Source: Prosopocoilus inquinatus
Lineage: Eukaryota; Arthropoda; Insecta; Coleoptera; Lucanidae
Assembly (NCBI GenBank): GCA_036172665.1
Contig: CM069870.1
Span: forward strand, 68,014,212 to 68,078,211
Direction of reading: 5' to 3'
DNA: 64,000 nucleotides
Translations under genes and position numbers: made by a program
The notes under the pieces: generated by a model
Told to the model about the DNA's origin: nothing
Databases searched by the model: none
What the model saw: the letters and a program-made list of their open reading frames with translations, nothing else
Part shown: piece by piece, positions 12,290 through 22,370 of the stretch
How the letters are laid out: every line of letters begins with the position of its first letter
Numbering within the stretch: the first letter of the stretch is position 1

Positions 12290-14078
12290 GCCCCATCGAC
12301 TCCGTACCGGGGACATAACCTGACCACCGCTTCGACACGTTTGACATTCAACTTCATCGTCAATCATGTTTTTCTTTTTACTTAACGATTTTGATATCGC
12401 GTTTCGATAAATGCATGCCCTTTATGGAGAGCGAATTTCGGCTGGCCTCATAAATTATCGATGCGTTGCACGTATGGTTTCAGTAGCAGTAATCATAACG
12501 TGCGATTTATTGTTTACTTTCGTTTTATCTACTGATACCGTGCATAGTGTTTGTATTGCGTTTCTGTTGTACCTAAATAAAGCCCGAATTTTGTGGATTT
12601 TTGTGTATTTTACCTTCGCTTAGGAGTAAGATACGCGTAGCCTCAAGTTTTGTTTGGGACCTTCTGCAATCACTAAGTCAGTCCGGGGACGCTGACGAGG
12701 TGCTTTTATGCAATCAGCTTGGGTTGAGTCCGTACTGGCGCCCGATCATAATATTACCCATCCCCATTCTTGCTGTAGCTAGCCGAGGGGAAAAGGTGGT
12801 GAAAGACTCAGCGCAGACTTGTCGCCAGGTCCAGGTAAGATTGGAGGGTGTTCGTTTTAGAGTAAATTCAGTGACATGCCTTCTGAAGCCATCCGTGTAG
12901 TTTCAGTCGTCGGTTCGAATAATAACAAAACGATTTCATTGGTTTACGATCGCAGTATTATACGAGTATTATTGAAGAGAACCGCCGCCCGTGCCAGAGC
13001 AGTTTATTTTTGAATCGACTGCCGCTGTAAAAGAACAGTAGTAAAGTAAAAAAAAAAACCTAATGAATTTTCGGAAATTTTCGCGTCGTTTCCTTCGCAT
13101 TTCAGGGGTTCGGGAGGGGGAGGGCTTTTATTGCCGTAATAAAATCCGACGTTTGCCTTTCGAAAATAAAATCGCATTTTCAATCTTGACTGGAGAAAAT
13201 CGCGTCGGGGCTTGATGTCTGGTCGACCAGAAGTAGCTTATAAATCCGCTTTGCTTTCTGAAGTGGGGCGGGCCATAAATCTTATTTGCCGCCAGCAGGG
13301 CATAAACAATTGATTTTAGATTAGGTAGGAACATACTGATGGACGACGGGAGGAGGAGCGTGGGGGGCGAACATGTATCACGTCCGGTTCTATATATAAA
13401 AAAAAATGTTCCGGTTCCGGTCGAACGAGCGCGAACGGCGGCGGGAAACTCCAATAAAAGAAGTAAGTTAGTAAGTTAAATTAGGCAACGTTTGCTGATA
13501 ATGTGGTAGAAGGGGGATGAAGTAAAAAAAAATATATTGACAACAAGGGTGTCCCTCAACTGGTTTCGGTGTTATGGCCAATCCATTTTAATCCCTGCAG
13601 AGCTTCAAGACATCCATACACGTCACGGCTTGATTGATGATTAACTGCATTGGGCGATCGATGGGGTGGGAGGGAGGAGGGGGTCCTTGTGGTTTATTAA
13701 CGTGGAGGGGGGAAGGGGTTGTTCATTAATGAAATGGATTTCCTCAGTTCATCGTTTTAAGCTTACCGCAATTGAAAGTCCAAAGTTTTTTTTTCACATA
13801 AAATAGAATAATTTTCATTGTATTTATTACATTTGAACACATGATTTTGGTACTTACCGGCCAGAATGACGCACTATTCCCATCATTAAATACCGTAACT
13901 GCTCGATGCTCATCACAAAAAATCTACTCAACATCAGTTACATGTAATTTAATTAGAATCTAATTTAACCGAGTTCGTATCTCTTATAGGAAGCGAGATC
14001 CCCATGCTGGAGATGTTATCTGGGACACACTGTATATACATTTGATTTCAGAAGAATCGAAATATGTCAAAATATTTA
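12290..14078. other. No gene recognised
   Basis: Holds a fragment of the 8.8-10.7-kb repeat family at 12878-12950 and a G-rich block around 13660-13720. A pair of possible decayed transposon ends lies near 13549 (gggtgtccctcaact) and 14020-14036 (tctgggacacactgta). Open frames such as 12601-12900 and the minus-strand frame at 13128-13454 carry no recognisable domain. Confidence 0.5.
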
Positions 14079-14702
14079 AGGTGTTTCATTTAGAAGAATT
14101 TTTTTTTGCATCCTGTATATGTAGAAACGATACTACTGAACTGTTAGCACGAATAAAATCTACATAAACAGCCATATGTAAAACTTGCGGACGGGGTTGT
14201 AAACACACTTTTCATCCCCTTTTGTCCCCGATTTAAAGTACGAAGTTGGATCTCGATTTTCTTTCACAAACAAAACAAAATAATACCTGAATATAATTTA
14301 GTTTATTAAGTAGTTAAAAACTAACAGCTCTGTAATTTTTTTGTTTAAGGCGTGGCCATGTTACAACTTCAGTTTTGCCGCCAATTTTCAACTCTGTTAC
14401 GGTCGAAGTCGCTTGTATTTGTGGTAAATATTTCTGTTAGACAAATCGCGGCCCTGACTTCCTCTCGACTCCGCACGTTCATTCAGTCCTCGTTTCGTTG
14501 TAAAACTTTCTCTGGTAAGGGAAACACGTGGATTAGAGTTTGCTCGTGCAGATGCTAAGAGGTGTTAATTTATTTTGATTGACGTCACCTTCTTTCCACA
14601 AAGGCAAATTGTGCAATTTTCGGCATTGAATTTAAAAAAAAAGTAAGAATTTCCAACGTTGCAGCACCTAATGGCGAAGAAACCGTGTCAAATTGCTTGA
14701 GG
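14079..14702 (+). repeat. ~625-bp interspersed repeat, copy 2
   Basis: Second copy of the family at 11572-12202, in the same orientation and lacking the flanking 87-bp direct repeats. It ends about 70 bp before the degenerate LINE coding sequence begins. Confidence 0.8.
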
Positions 14703-14771
14703 GTTTTTCTCTCTTTCTAAAAATTTAGAAAATTCCAGCAGTCTTTTGTTTCCCTTTAATTTGGCAACATC

Positions 14772-16305
14772 GTGCAGCCGATTTTGACCTTAAATTATGC
14801 GACAATTGACAAACAGCAACAACCAGTTTCTTGTTTACTACCCTGGTATGACAACGACTTAACAAGCTTAAAGGAAAATTTAAAACAATTAAATTGGTTA
14901 AGAAAACTTATCTCAGACGTCAATATAGAGTCGAACCATAAAATCCAAAAAAGGAAATACCGTGACCAAGTAAATTTAAAAAAGAAAACATTTTTTTCCA
15001 ATAAAATTAATAATGCCAAGAATAAAAATAAAACATTGTGGGAAATTGTGAAATCCCAGACTAATCAATCCACTAAAGCCCCGCTAAATATTATGCTCGA
15101 ACAAAATAATGAAATGGAATGGAAAATGACTTGAATCATATTTATCCAAATGCCAACTCTGTGTAAAAATTCATGAACATTATTCAAACAATTTCGATCT
15201 TACTATGGAAGTATCCCAAGGAAGTGTTCTAGGTCCTTTAATCTTCTTATTATTTATAAATGATCTACCTAATCGTGTCACAGAAGGGCAGGTATATATG
15301 TTTGCAGATGACACTACAATTTTGATTACAGCATTAAATTACTCTATATTGGAGGGAAAATTAAATATTGTCACTAATCAATTTAATGAACGGTGTACCA
15401 AGACCAGACTGATCATTAACTATGACAAAACTAAGTAGAAGGTTTTTTTAATCTCAAACCGGACAGAAAAATGAAGGGAAACACACTCAACGTTTCGCTA
15501 TAGATTTATAGCTTCGTCAATACGAAGCTATAAATCTATAGCGAAACGTTGAGTGTGTTTCCCTTCATTTTTCTGTCCGGTTTGAGATTAAAAAAACCTT
15601 CTACTTACTATTTTCATCGGACAAGAACAAACTTCAATTATGACAAAACTGTTTGCATAGATTTCTATTATAAAATAATTAACACCACCAATAAACTTAA
15701 ATATAAAAAAAATCGAAATAAAACAATGTACCAGATTTCTAGGACTCACAATTGATCAACACTTATAGTGGACCGATCATATTGACAATGTAGCATCGAA
15801 GTTGAACAGAAATTATTATTTGATCCTAAACTTAAAAAGCATTGTTGTTACTAAAGATCTTCTAAATATATATTACATTAATTACATGATATGTGTTTGG
15901 GGCCAAGCTGTCGACTTAAATAGAATATTTATCATTCAAAAAAGAATTATAAAGCTTGTGTTTAATTTGTCTTTGCGCACGTCTTGTAAAGAAACTTTTA
16001 TAAAACAAAATATCTTAACTGTCCCCTCAATATACCTATACAAATTACTTACATATATACACGTACACTCTAACCAATTCAATAACGCCGAAAAAGTTCA
16101 TGCTCACAATAACCGCTTCAAAGAAGAAAATCTACGTCCTGAGCACCCCAATACATCTCAATACCAAAAACCACCGTCATATGTAGGAATTTTTTATTAT
16201 AAGCTTCCCAAAGATCTGAGAGAATCGAGAACACCGGCCTTATTTAAATCTAAATTAAACAAATTTCTAATAAACAGTTGTTTCTATAAAATAAAGGAAT
16301 TCTGC
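14772..16305 (+). pseudogene. Decayed non-LTR retrotransposon reverse transcriptase
   Basis: Three blocks of one LINE ORF2 can be read in order. The first (14772-15134) is the basic linker before the RT domain, with an RKYRDQVNLKKK stretch and a WEIVKSQ motif. The second (15205-15438) is the RT core, with QGSVLGPLIF, INDLP and the catalytic FADDTT box. The third (about 15727-16305) is the thumb/C-terminal region, with FLGLTID, a WTDH block after a stop, VWGQA, QKRIIKLVF, YVGIFYYKLPKDLR and an FKSKLNKFL end. The first fingers of the RT are missing between blocks one and two. A palindromic element splits the sequence at 15432-15639, and an in-frame TAG precedes WTDH near 15768. The motif set suits the jockey/CR1-like LINE range; I cannot place the clade. 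Clearly dead. Confidence 0.85.
15433..15639. mobile_element. Palindromic insertion inside the LINE, with 12-bp target duplication
   Basis: Bases 15432-15607 form a palindrome of two identical 86-base arms around a 4-base loop (caat at 15518-15521); I found no mismatch between the arms. A 32-base tail follows, containing tcatcggacaagaac. The insert is bracketed by tatgacaaaact at 15421-15432 and 15640-15651, which reads as a 12-bp target-site duplication, and it interrupts the LINE frame after its NYDKT motif. A second diverged member with the same ccggacag stem and catcggac.agaac tail lies at 18741-18843. Confidence 0.85.
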
Positions 16306-16389
16306 TGATAATATTTCAAAATTATATACGTTTATATTTTACATTTGTCTTGCATTATTTTTTGTCATATACACCTATATGTAATAACT

Positions 16390-16910
16390 AAGGGCCGGAC
16401 ATTCCTAGGATATCTGGTAAAAACCAGTACAAAGACAAACAAAGCAGCGGCGTAGATTTCAACGTCGCCGCCGAACTGCTTTTATGCCGGAGGCACTCTC
16501 ACCCTCGCGCTCATTGCATCACAAGCAATCGTTTCATGTAAATTACGTGTGTAACATAACGTTTCTTTCAAATTAATAATTACGAAATCATTATAATTCT
16601 TTAATGTAGCTTTGAAAAAGACTGGCATTTAATTCATATCAATTATAGCGCCGTCACTGCAAAAAGAATGCGAGTTCATTTCGGAACGAGTCGATTATGT
16701 AAACAAGTTTTTATATCCAGTCGACCAGAACTGTAGTGGTTACTGCGTGCCGCATAGACTTCTCGGGCTTCGACTGGTTTATTGTTTTGTTTTTGCAGGG
16801 CACACGCGTTAAAGATTAGAACTTTTTCCGACTATGATCGCTTCAGCATATTAGTAGTTCCTCGTATATTTAACGAAACCTTCCGCCTAAAATGCGCCTA
16901 GGCTTGGTAA
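16390..16910 (+). repeat. ~500-bp dispersed repeat, copy A
   Basis: Begins acattcctaggatatctgg, followed by a small hairpin (ctggtaaaaaccag), then gaggcactctcaccctcgcg, an AT-rich middle, tatagcgccgtcactgc, and ends near gcgcctaggc. Copies B (17515-17905 plus 19537-19690) and C (minus strand, 37516 to 37359 plus 34348 to about 34205) follow the same order. This copy is the uninterrupted reference. Confidence 0.8.
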
Positions 16911-17514
16911 TGACGACGTAGTTAATGCCATGAACTGTGATATATTTTTTTAATTTTAAACATATTTACATTTTATTTATGTGAAAGACACCGTGACATT
17001 GGAAAAAGTCTTAATAAAATTATATTATATTATGTTATACTAACTTGTAAATTCGTAAATCTGTACGGTAAAACTTTCTACCGCAACAGTACTTTTTTTA
17101 CTCAATTCAATTTCGAATTCGTCACAGAATTCTAGAAAAAAATTATTGATGTGTTGTTTGTCATACTTTCCTTGCAGGTATTGAATAAAAAGGTGCAATT
17201 TTTCCAATTATTAATTATTTTACTCCACAACCAGTTTCGCTTTTTTATTGTATTTTTAAGTAGTTAGCCAATAAAGTTATTACATATATGTATAAAAAGT
17301 TATTTTAAGAAAAACGCCTATGTGTGTTATAAATGCGTTATTGTTTATTGACAACAATGTATTTATACACACGTGTACACCAGAAAAAAAATCCATTGTA
17401 GTTATACTTAAGAATTAGCATAAGCGCCATATAAATATTTTATTGTGCATTACATAGTTTTGTTATTAAAAAGCGTAAGCCTTTTATTTTTATTATCATT
17501 GTTGTCATCTAAGT

Positions 17515-17905
17515 TTGTAAGTAAAGCTCGGCCATTCCTAGGATATCTGGTGAAAACCAGTACAAGGATAAATAAAGTAGTGGCGTAAATTTCAACTTCG
17601 CCGCTGAACGGTTTATATGCCCGAGGCACTCTCACCCTCGCGCTCATTTCATCAGAAGCAACCGTTTGATGTAAATTACGTGCGTAACAGAATTGCCTTT
17701 ATAGTTTCGTTCGAATTAATAATTATGAAGACGTTATAATTCTTTAATGTAACTTTTAAAAAGACGGGCATAATACATTCAATTCATACCAAGTATAGCG
17801 CCGTCACTGCAAAAAGAACGCGTGTTCATTTGGGAATATTTCGGTTATAGAAACAACTTCTTATATCCAGTCGATCAGAACTATAGCGGTTATTGCGTAC
17901 TGCGT
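17515..17905 (+). repeat. Dispersed repeat, copy B, first part
   Basis: Collinear with copy A from the ccattcctaggatatctgg start to the word gcgtactgcgtac, where similarity stops. Copy A continues with acttctcgggctt, which copy B resumes at 19537. About 1.6 kb (17906-19536) therefore sits inside this copy. Confidence 0.8.
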
Positions 17906-18213
17906 ACTGTCATTTGAAAATAGTATTTAATTAATTTAAAATGTATTTTTTCCAATGCAATACGAATTATTTGCTGATAAGCGGTTTGCTGGTGCAACGA
18001 CTCGATGAACGATGAACTCGTAACATGAACCCGCAAAGTTGCAAATACGCAAATAATTAGGGCATTGTATAAGTGTTTAAACACAATCAATTAATTCACG
18101 ATTTAGAAATAGAAAATAGAAATGACGATTGGAAACAATGTGAAAATCCTGACATCACCTTTTCAGCAATCGAGCAAAGAACGGGTTCATTTAAAGTTTT
18201 GCGGAATTTGGTC

Positions 18214-18330
18214 ATGACGTCACGTACATCGGCAGTATAAAAGATGTGCGTAATTTGTAAAAGATATCAGTTAATCTGATCGTCGTCGTGGGATACAGTT
18301 ATCTGTATTTGTGACCTTTAAACAATGAAG
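18214..18330 (+). promoter_or_regulatory. Orphan core promoter: CRE, TATA, Inr and start context
   Basis: In order: a palindromic CRE-type site tgacgtca (18214-18221), a TATA box tataaaag (18236-18243), an arthropod initiator TCAGT (18267-18271), then an ATG in aaacaatgaag at 18325. The spacing from TATA to the initiator A is 33 bp, within the normal range for insect promoters. The arrangement resembles the 5' end of a small secreted-protein gene. The ORF that follows is broken, so the promoter has no intact partner in view. Confidence 0.65.
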
Positions 18331-18432
18331 GTAATCCTTGTTGTTTTAATGAGTTAGTTTGCAGTATCCCTGTTACTCCCTTTTCACCCCCAAGCTGCGC
18401 AACCCCCGCGTCTGGACGCCGACAGCTTGTAA
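18325..18432 (+). pseudogene. Broken small secreted-peptide ORF
   Basis: Starting at the ATG below the promoter, the frame reads MKVILVVLMS, a TAG stop, then FAVSLLLPFHPQAAQPPRL and a final stop at 18430-18432. Ignoring the TAG, the first ~24 residues form a typical signal peptide: a basic start, a hydrophobic core and a small-residue AA exit. The mature part would be only about 11 residues, so the gene may also be truncated. A copy of its last ~60 bp (18397-18457) recurs at 19473-19536. The 34 bp from gtaatc to ttgcag begin and end like an intron but are too short to be a likely one. Confidence 0.45.
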
Positions 18433-18457
18433 CCTGGAGACGACCGACGCGTGACAA
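18397..18457 (+). repeat. ~61-bp direct repeat, left copy
   Basis: gcgcaacccccgcgtctgg through gaccgacgcgtgacaa, repeated at 19473-19536 with a 3-base insertion. The right copy lies at the junction where dispersed repeat copy B resumes. Confidence 0.8.
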
Positions 18458-18740
18458 TAGTTTTACTCAACAAATCCTAAAGATTTGAATTATCTAACGT
18501 CGGCCACAGAACAAAATAAAATATTCATTTCTTGTTTTCTATAACGTCTTCCCGCTATGAGTTCGGTTTAATTAGAATAAATAAAGGCTTTCTTCTAAAA
18601 ATATCGAATAACTCTTTTAAAAATAAGAAAATTAATTTAGAGCCATTTCATCAAAGTTAAATTCATACAATGTCAAAACATGTTACGGTGCAACAATCCG
18701 TAGCACAGAATTTACAACTGTGTAAAAGTGTGAACAGATG

Positions 18741-18843
18741 AAAAAGTCTTTTTAATCTTGAACCGGACAGAATTATAATTCTGATGCGGTTCAAGATTAA
18801 AAAAAAAAACTCTACTTGCAATTCTCATCGGACGAGAACTTCA
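18741..18843. mobile_element. Second member of the palindromic element family
   Basis: A stem of ctttttaatcttgaaccgg and its complement surrounds a short centre (acagaattataattctgatg). It is followed by ctctacttgcaattctcatc and ggacgagaac, matching the tail of the element at 15433-15639. It is shorter and more diverged than that copy. No target duplication was found. Confidence 0.65.
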
Positions 18844-19243
18844 TTTCTGAACAGAGGGTTGAAAAGGTGACGGAATAAAAGTAAACAAGAACATACTTAT
18901 ACTCATCCCCTTTTAGTCTACAATTGTTTTCACAGTCCGTACAATGTGGAATCTCGATTTTCTTTGTTAGTAGCGTTCTGGTTTTCGGTAGGAAGCCAGA
19001 AATCGGTATCCAATTCATTTTCCACGAATTGCTCGCAGCTGCACGTGCTTCATTTTGTATTTACAAATGAGTCAGGCATGTTCCGATATGATCAAAGTAT
19101 TTAATGAAATTAAGTGTACCAAAGCAAGAACGATTCTTACAACCGAGTGCCGATGTGGATTCTATTCGGGGTTCCAGCGTGATACTCTTATAAGTATTTG
19201 TGTATTAGTGTGCGTAACTTTAAATCTGAATGCTTGAAATAAT

Positions 19244-19462
19244 AGGCGTGTTCTTTTTGCCACAAATCTCATCTCAACTCAGATAAACGTCATTCCCGTT
19301 AGCATATGTATGTGTAAGTATGAACTGTGATTTCGATCTCTTACCTTGTCATTTGTGCACTCCTATTGGTTGCCAGGTTAAAATACACACTCAAACTTAC
19401 TTTTTCGCACGAACGGAAATGACGTTTATCTGAGTGAGATTTGCGGTAAAAAGAGCACACCT
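19244..19462. mobile_element. 219-bp MITE with 6-bp target duplication
   Basis: The terminal inverted repeats are about 45 bp. The left end, aggcgtgttctttttgcc, mirrors the right end, ggtaaaaagagcacacct, and both continue inward to agataaacgtcatt. aataat flanks both sides (19238-19243 and 19463-19468). There is no internal coding potential. The 6-bp repeat could also be a 3-bp TAA-type duplication in simple sequence, so I leave the superfamily open. Confidence 0.8.
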
Positions 19463-19472
19463 AATAATTCGC

Positions 19473-19536
19473 GCGCAACCCCCGCGTCTGGACGCCGACA
19501 GCTCGTAACCTGCTGGAGACGACCGACGCGTGACAA
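19473..19536 (+). repeat. ~64-bp direct repeat, right copy
   Basis: Partner of 18397-18457. It ends exactly where similarity to dispersed repeat copy A resumes, so it marks the right edge of the sequence inserted into copy B. Confidence 0.8.
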
Positions 19537-19690
19537 CTTCTCGGGCTTGGACTCTGGTTTATTGTTTACTTTTTATAAGGCAGACGCATTAAAGATTCGA
19601 TTTTTTTCCGACTATAATCGCTTCAGAATATTAGTAGTTCCTCGTATATTTAACAAGAGCGTCCGCCTATAATCCGCCTAGGTCTGTTAA
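19537..19690 (+). repeat. Dispersed repeat, copy B, second part
   Basis: Resumes copy A similarity at cttctcgggctt and runs through ttccgactat.atcgcttcag, agtagttcctcgtatattta and ccgcctaggt. With 17515-17905 it makes a full-length copy split by about 1.6 kb. Confidence 0.75.
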
Positions 19691-19925
19691 TAAGAGTAAC
19701 CCATTAGCGCGGGGTAAATAAATATGTATGCAGTGATGGAAGCACGGCCTTAAATTATTCTAATTATTCATTTTTTATTATCGATCCTTACTTATTGTTA
19801 GTGTAAAACCCCGCGCATCAAATTTTATTCCTTTGTTTTCACGTCGTAAAATATTTTACGGTCGGCTGTAATTTTCTTCGTGTACACTCCAGCGCATTAA
19901 AAAAAAAAATTATCGCGCGGCGGTT

Positions 19926-19928
<3 letters not shown>

Positions 19929-19968
<40 letters not shown>

Positions 19969-20275
19969 TAATAATAATACAGGAACAGTAATAGTAACAG
20001 TAACAGTAAGAGGAACAGTAACAGGAACAGGAACAGGAACCATAAACATAATCATAACCCTAATAATAATAATAATACAAGAACAGTAACAGGAACAGGA
20101 ATAGTAACAGTAACGGTAACAGCAACAATAACAGTAACAGGAACAGGAATAGTAACAGTAACAGCAACAGTACCAGGACCAGTAACAGGAACAGGAACAG
20201 GAACCATAACCATAAACATAATCATAACCCTAACCATAACCATAACCCCACAACCATAACCATAACCATAATAAT
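19929..20275 (+). repeat. Microsatellite/minisatellite tract
   Basis: A taa trinucleotide run (19929-19978) passes into mixed aacagt/aacagg/aaccat hexamer-like repeats, a second short taa run near 20060, and more of the same to about 20275. The minus-strand open frame rich in VTVTVP is a product of the repeat. The few aaccctaa words are not the canonical insect TTAGG telomere repeat. Confidence 0.9.
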
Positions 20276-21373
20276 AAAAGGAGAAGTGTTAAGTCAATCG
20301 AGAGACGATTTGTCACTACTGTTCACCCACTCACTGTTTTGAACTTATTTAATATTAGATGGGAAATGATTGAAACGAAAATATAGGTGGTTGTTTATTA
20401 ATATGTAAGACGTTTGTGTTTAAGGCCGGCTGCACATTGCTTTTTCTTTTGGATGCGCCGGTTTTGTTTATCGCTTTCACTATTAAAACTTTCCAGCTTT
20501 ATGCCATTCGTTCGAGTATCAAAGAGACGCAAGAAAATGTAAAAAAGGATTAAAGGATTAACGTTTTCTTTGAGTATACATAGATGCATCTCGGACTGTG
20601 CACATTGCTACGACATGACCTCGTTTAAATGCATCGGAAATTTTCTACAAGATGCATCAACACCTCAAACAAAAAAAAATGCACAGAAAAAATAATTGAG
20701 ATATTCCAACATCAGTGCAATTAAAAGGAAAGACTTTACGCGCTACTAGTAATTGCTTTTTCTTTATTATTATCATGACTTGCGACCTTCGCCCGTTTTT
20801 GATACAATAAAATTTTCTGCAAGGAAAAAACATGAACCCGTTCTGATACGTTATGTTTTCTCAATTACATAGTCACCTTCGCGATTTTTTCGCCGGGTAT
20901 GCCATAAAAAAGTTAAACGAACCAATTACGCACGTACGTGTTCGGTGGGGATGAGGCTATAACGCACCTTTGCGCAGGAAATCGGCAGCTTATTTGCAAA
21001 ATGCATCTCGGCGACGAGTTTTCCAAACCACTCAGTGAGTTCTCAGCTTTTCCCTTTCTTTTTTTGACACGCAAACTCAGCACGCAGTGATTTCAGGTGT
21101 CTTCTTGCGATTCTTCGAAGTCCTCGCCTGCACGTACGCAATCTTAAGAGTAAGCGCTTCATTCACATTACACCCCCTCGGCAAATGCGCGGGCGCCCTT
21201 AAACAATCCCAACGCTTAAAAGCGCCCACGTTAATTTAAACGCTCTTGTTTTAAACGAGTAGAGGCCAAATTAATTAACAGACACGCAAGGCACCCCAAT
21301 ACAATTTTTTAAATTCAACTTAACGTCAGAGCTTTTAAAGTTTAAGGCCCCTCCGCACGTTACGTTTTTTTCT
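20276..21373. other. Upstream flank of the acyltransferase gene; no gene seen
   Basis: AT-rich sequence without a recognisable coding region. It may contain the promoter and untranslated first exon of the WSD-type gene that starts at 21483, but I cannot identify a TATA/initiator pair with confidence. Confidence 0.4.
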
Positions 21374-21457
21374 TTGTTTTGTTTATTTTAGAACGTCGCT
21401 AAGAGCAGTTTTTTTTTCGTTTTGTTTATTTTAGAACGTCGCTAAGGGCAGTTTCGT
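21374..21457 (+). repeat. Tandem duplication including a splice-acceptor-like site
   Basis: ttgttttgtttattttag followed by aacgtcgctaag(a/g)gcag occurs twice, about 45 bp apart (acceptor-like AG near 21391 and near 21434), just upstream of the acyltransferase start codon. If a 5' untranslated exon exists, both copies offer a pyrimidine-rich tract plus AG. Confidence 0.8.
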
Positions 21458-21482
21458 TTTGAAAAATGAGCAATATAACGTC

Positions 21483-22370
21483 ATGCTTTCTTGGATACTC
21501 ATGGTTTCAGCCACGCTCACTACGATACTCCTATACATATTAATGCTGCCACTTGTGTTTTATAAAATCGGAATCACCCTTATTCTGATGATGAAATACA
21601 AGGAGAACTTTGGTGGTATGCTGAAAGGCCCAGACGTTATGTGGGGGTGCTTTGACAACGGAAGCAACAACATCGTCAGCTATTTATTAATCATCGAATA
21701 CGCCGGGGCGGATTTTTTGAAGTACGCGAGGGAAGTGTGCGCCGAACGGTTCTTCCGCTCGGCTCGCCTCACTTGCGTCCGAGCAAACTTCATGGGGCAT
21801 AGTTTTCTCATCAAAAACCAGCTCACCGTGGATGACATCGTGCGGGAATTACCGGCGCTCCAAGTTTCAGGAAAAGCGATCCAGGACTACTGCAACAAAC
21901 CGCTCCCTAAGGACAACACCGCCGCTTGGGAACTACTGGTCGGAACCCAACCCATTGATTCGGAAGACTCAGCACACCCGAATCAGTATCCTCTGCTAAT
22001 CCGAATACACCACGTGATAGCCGATGGGATGACGTTCCTTAGCTTGCTGGTCAAACAAATCTCCGATGAGAACGCCTCGGTTACCAACGTGCCCAAAATC
22101 CAAAATGCGCGGGCCGTAAATTCTTTCTTAGGTGGAATCAAGGATTTCGCCCGGTTGGACTCGCGCCTGGTTTTACTTTTGCACCCACAGGACTCAAACG
22201 TGCTGCGCAAGTCGAGTTTATCAGGACGAAAAAGGGCGGGGTTGTACGTGGAGCGCGAGCGGAGGTATCTGAAAGTCGTCAGGAGGATCAAGGGGAGGGT
22301 CGAGGGGGCGACGTTCACCAGCGTCATCTTAACGGCGATATCGGCTAGCTTGGACGAACATTTGAAAAAA
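21483..22370 (+). CDS. WSD-type gene, exon 1
   Basis: 296 codons carrying the membrane segment and the catalytic HHVIADG motif. It ends LDEHLKK before a gtgagt donor in phase 0. Reading through the donor gives only 17 more codons before a stop, which supports an intron here. Confidence 0.85.

Noticed and set aside
12601..12840. Open frame ending at a good donor (ccag/gtaaga), possible orphan exon
   Set aside because: No domain, no partner exon and no acceptor with matching phase could be found.
20052..20243. Minus-strand VTVTVP-repeat frame
   Set aside because: Product of the hexamer microsatellite.
20228..20270. aaccctaa and aaccataacc words suggesting interstitial telomere repeat
   Set aside because: They do not form the TTAGG pentamer array of insects and grade into the neighbouring microsatellite.
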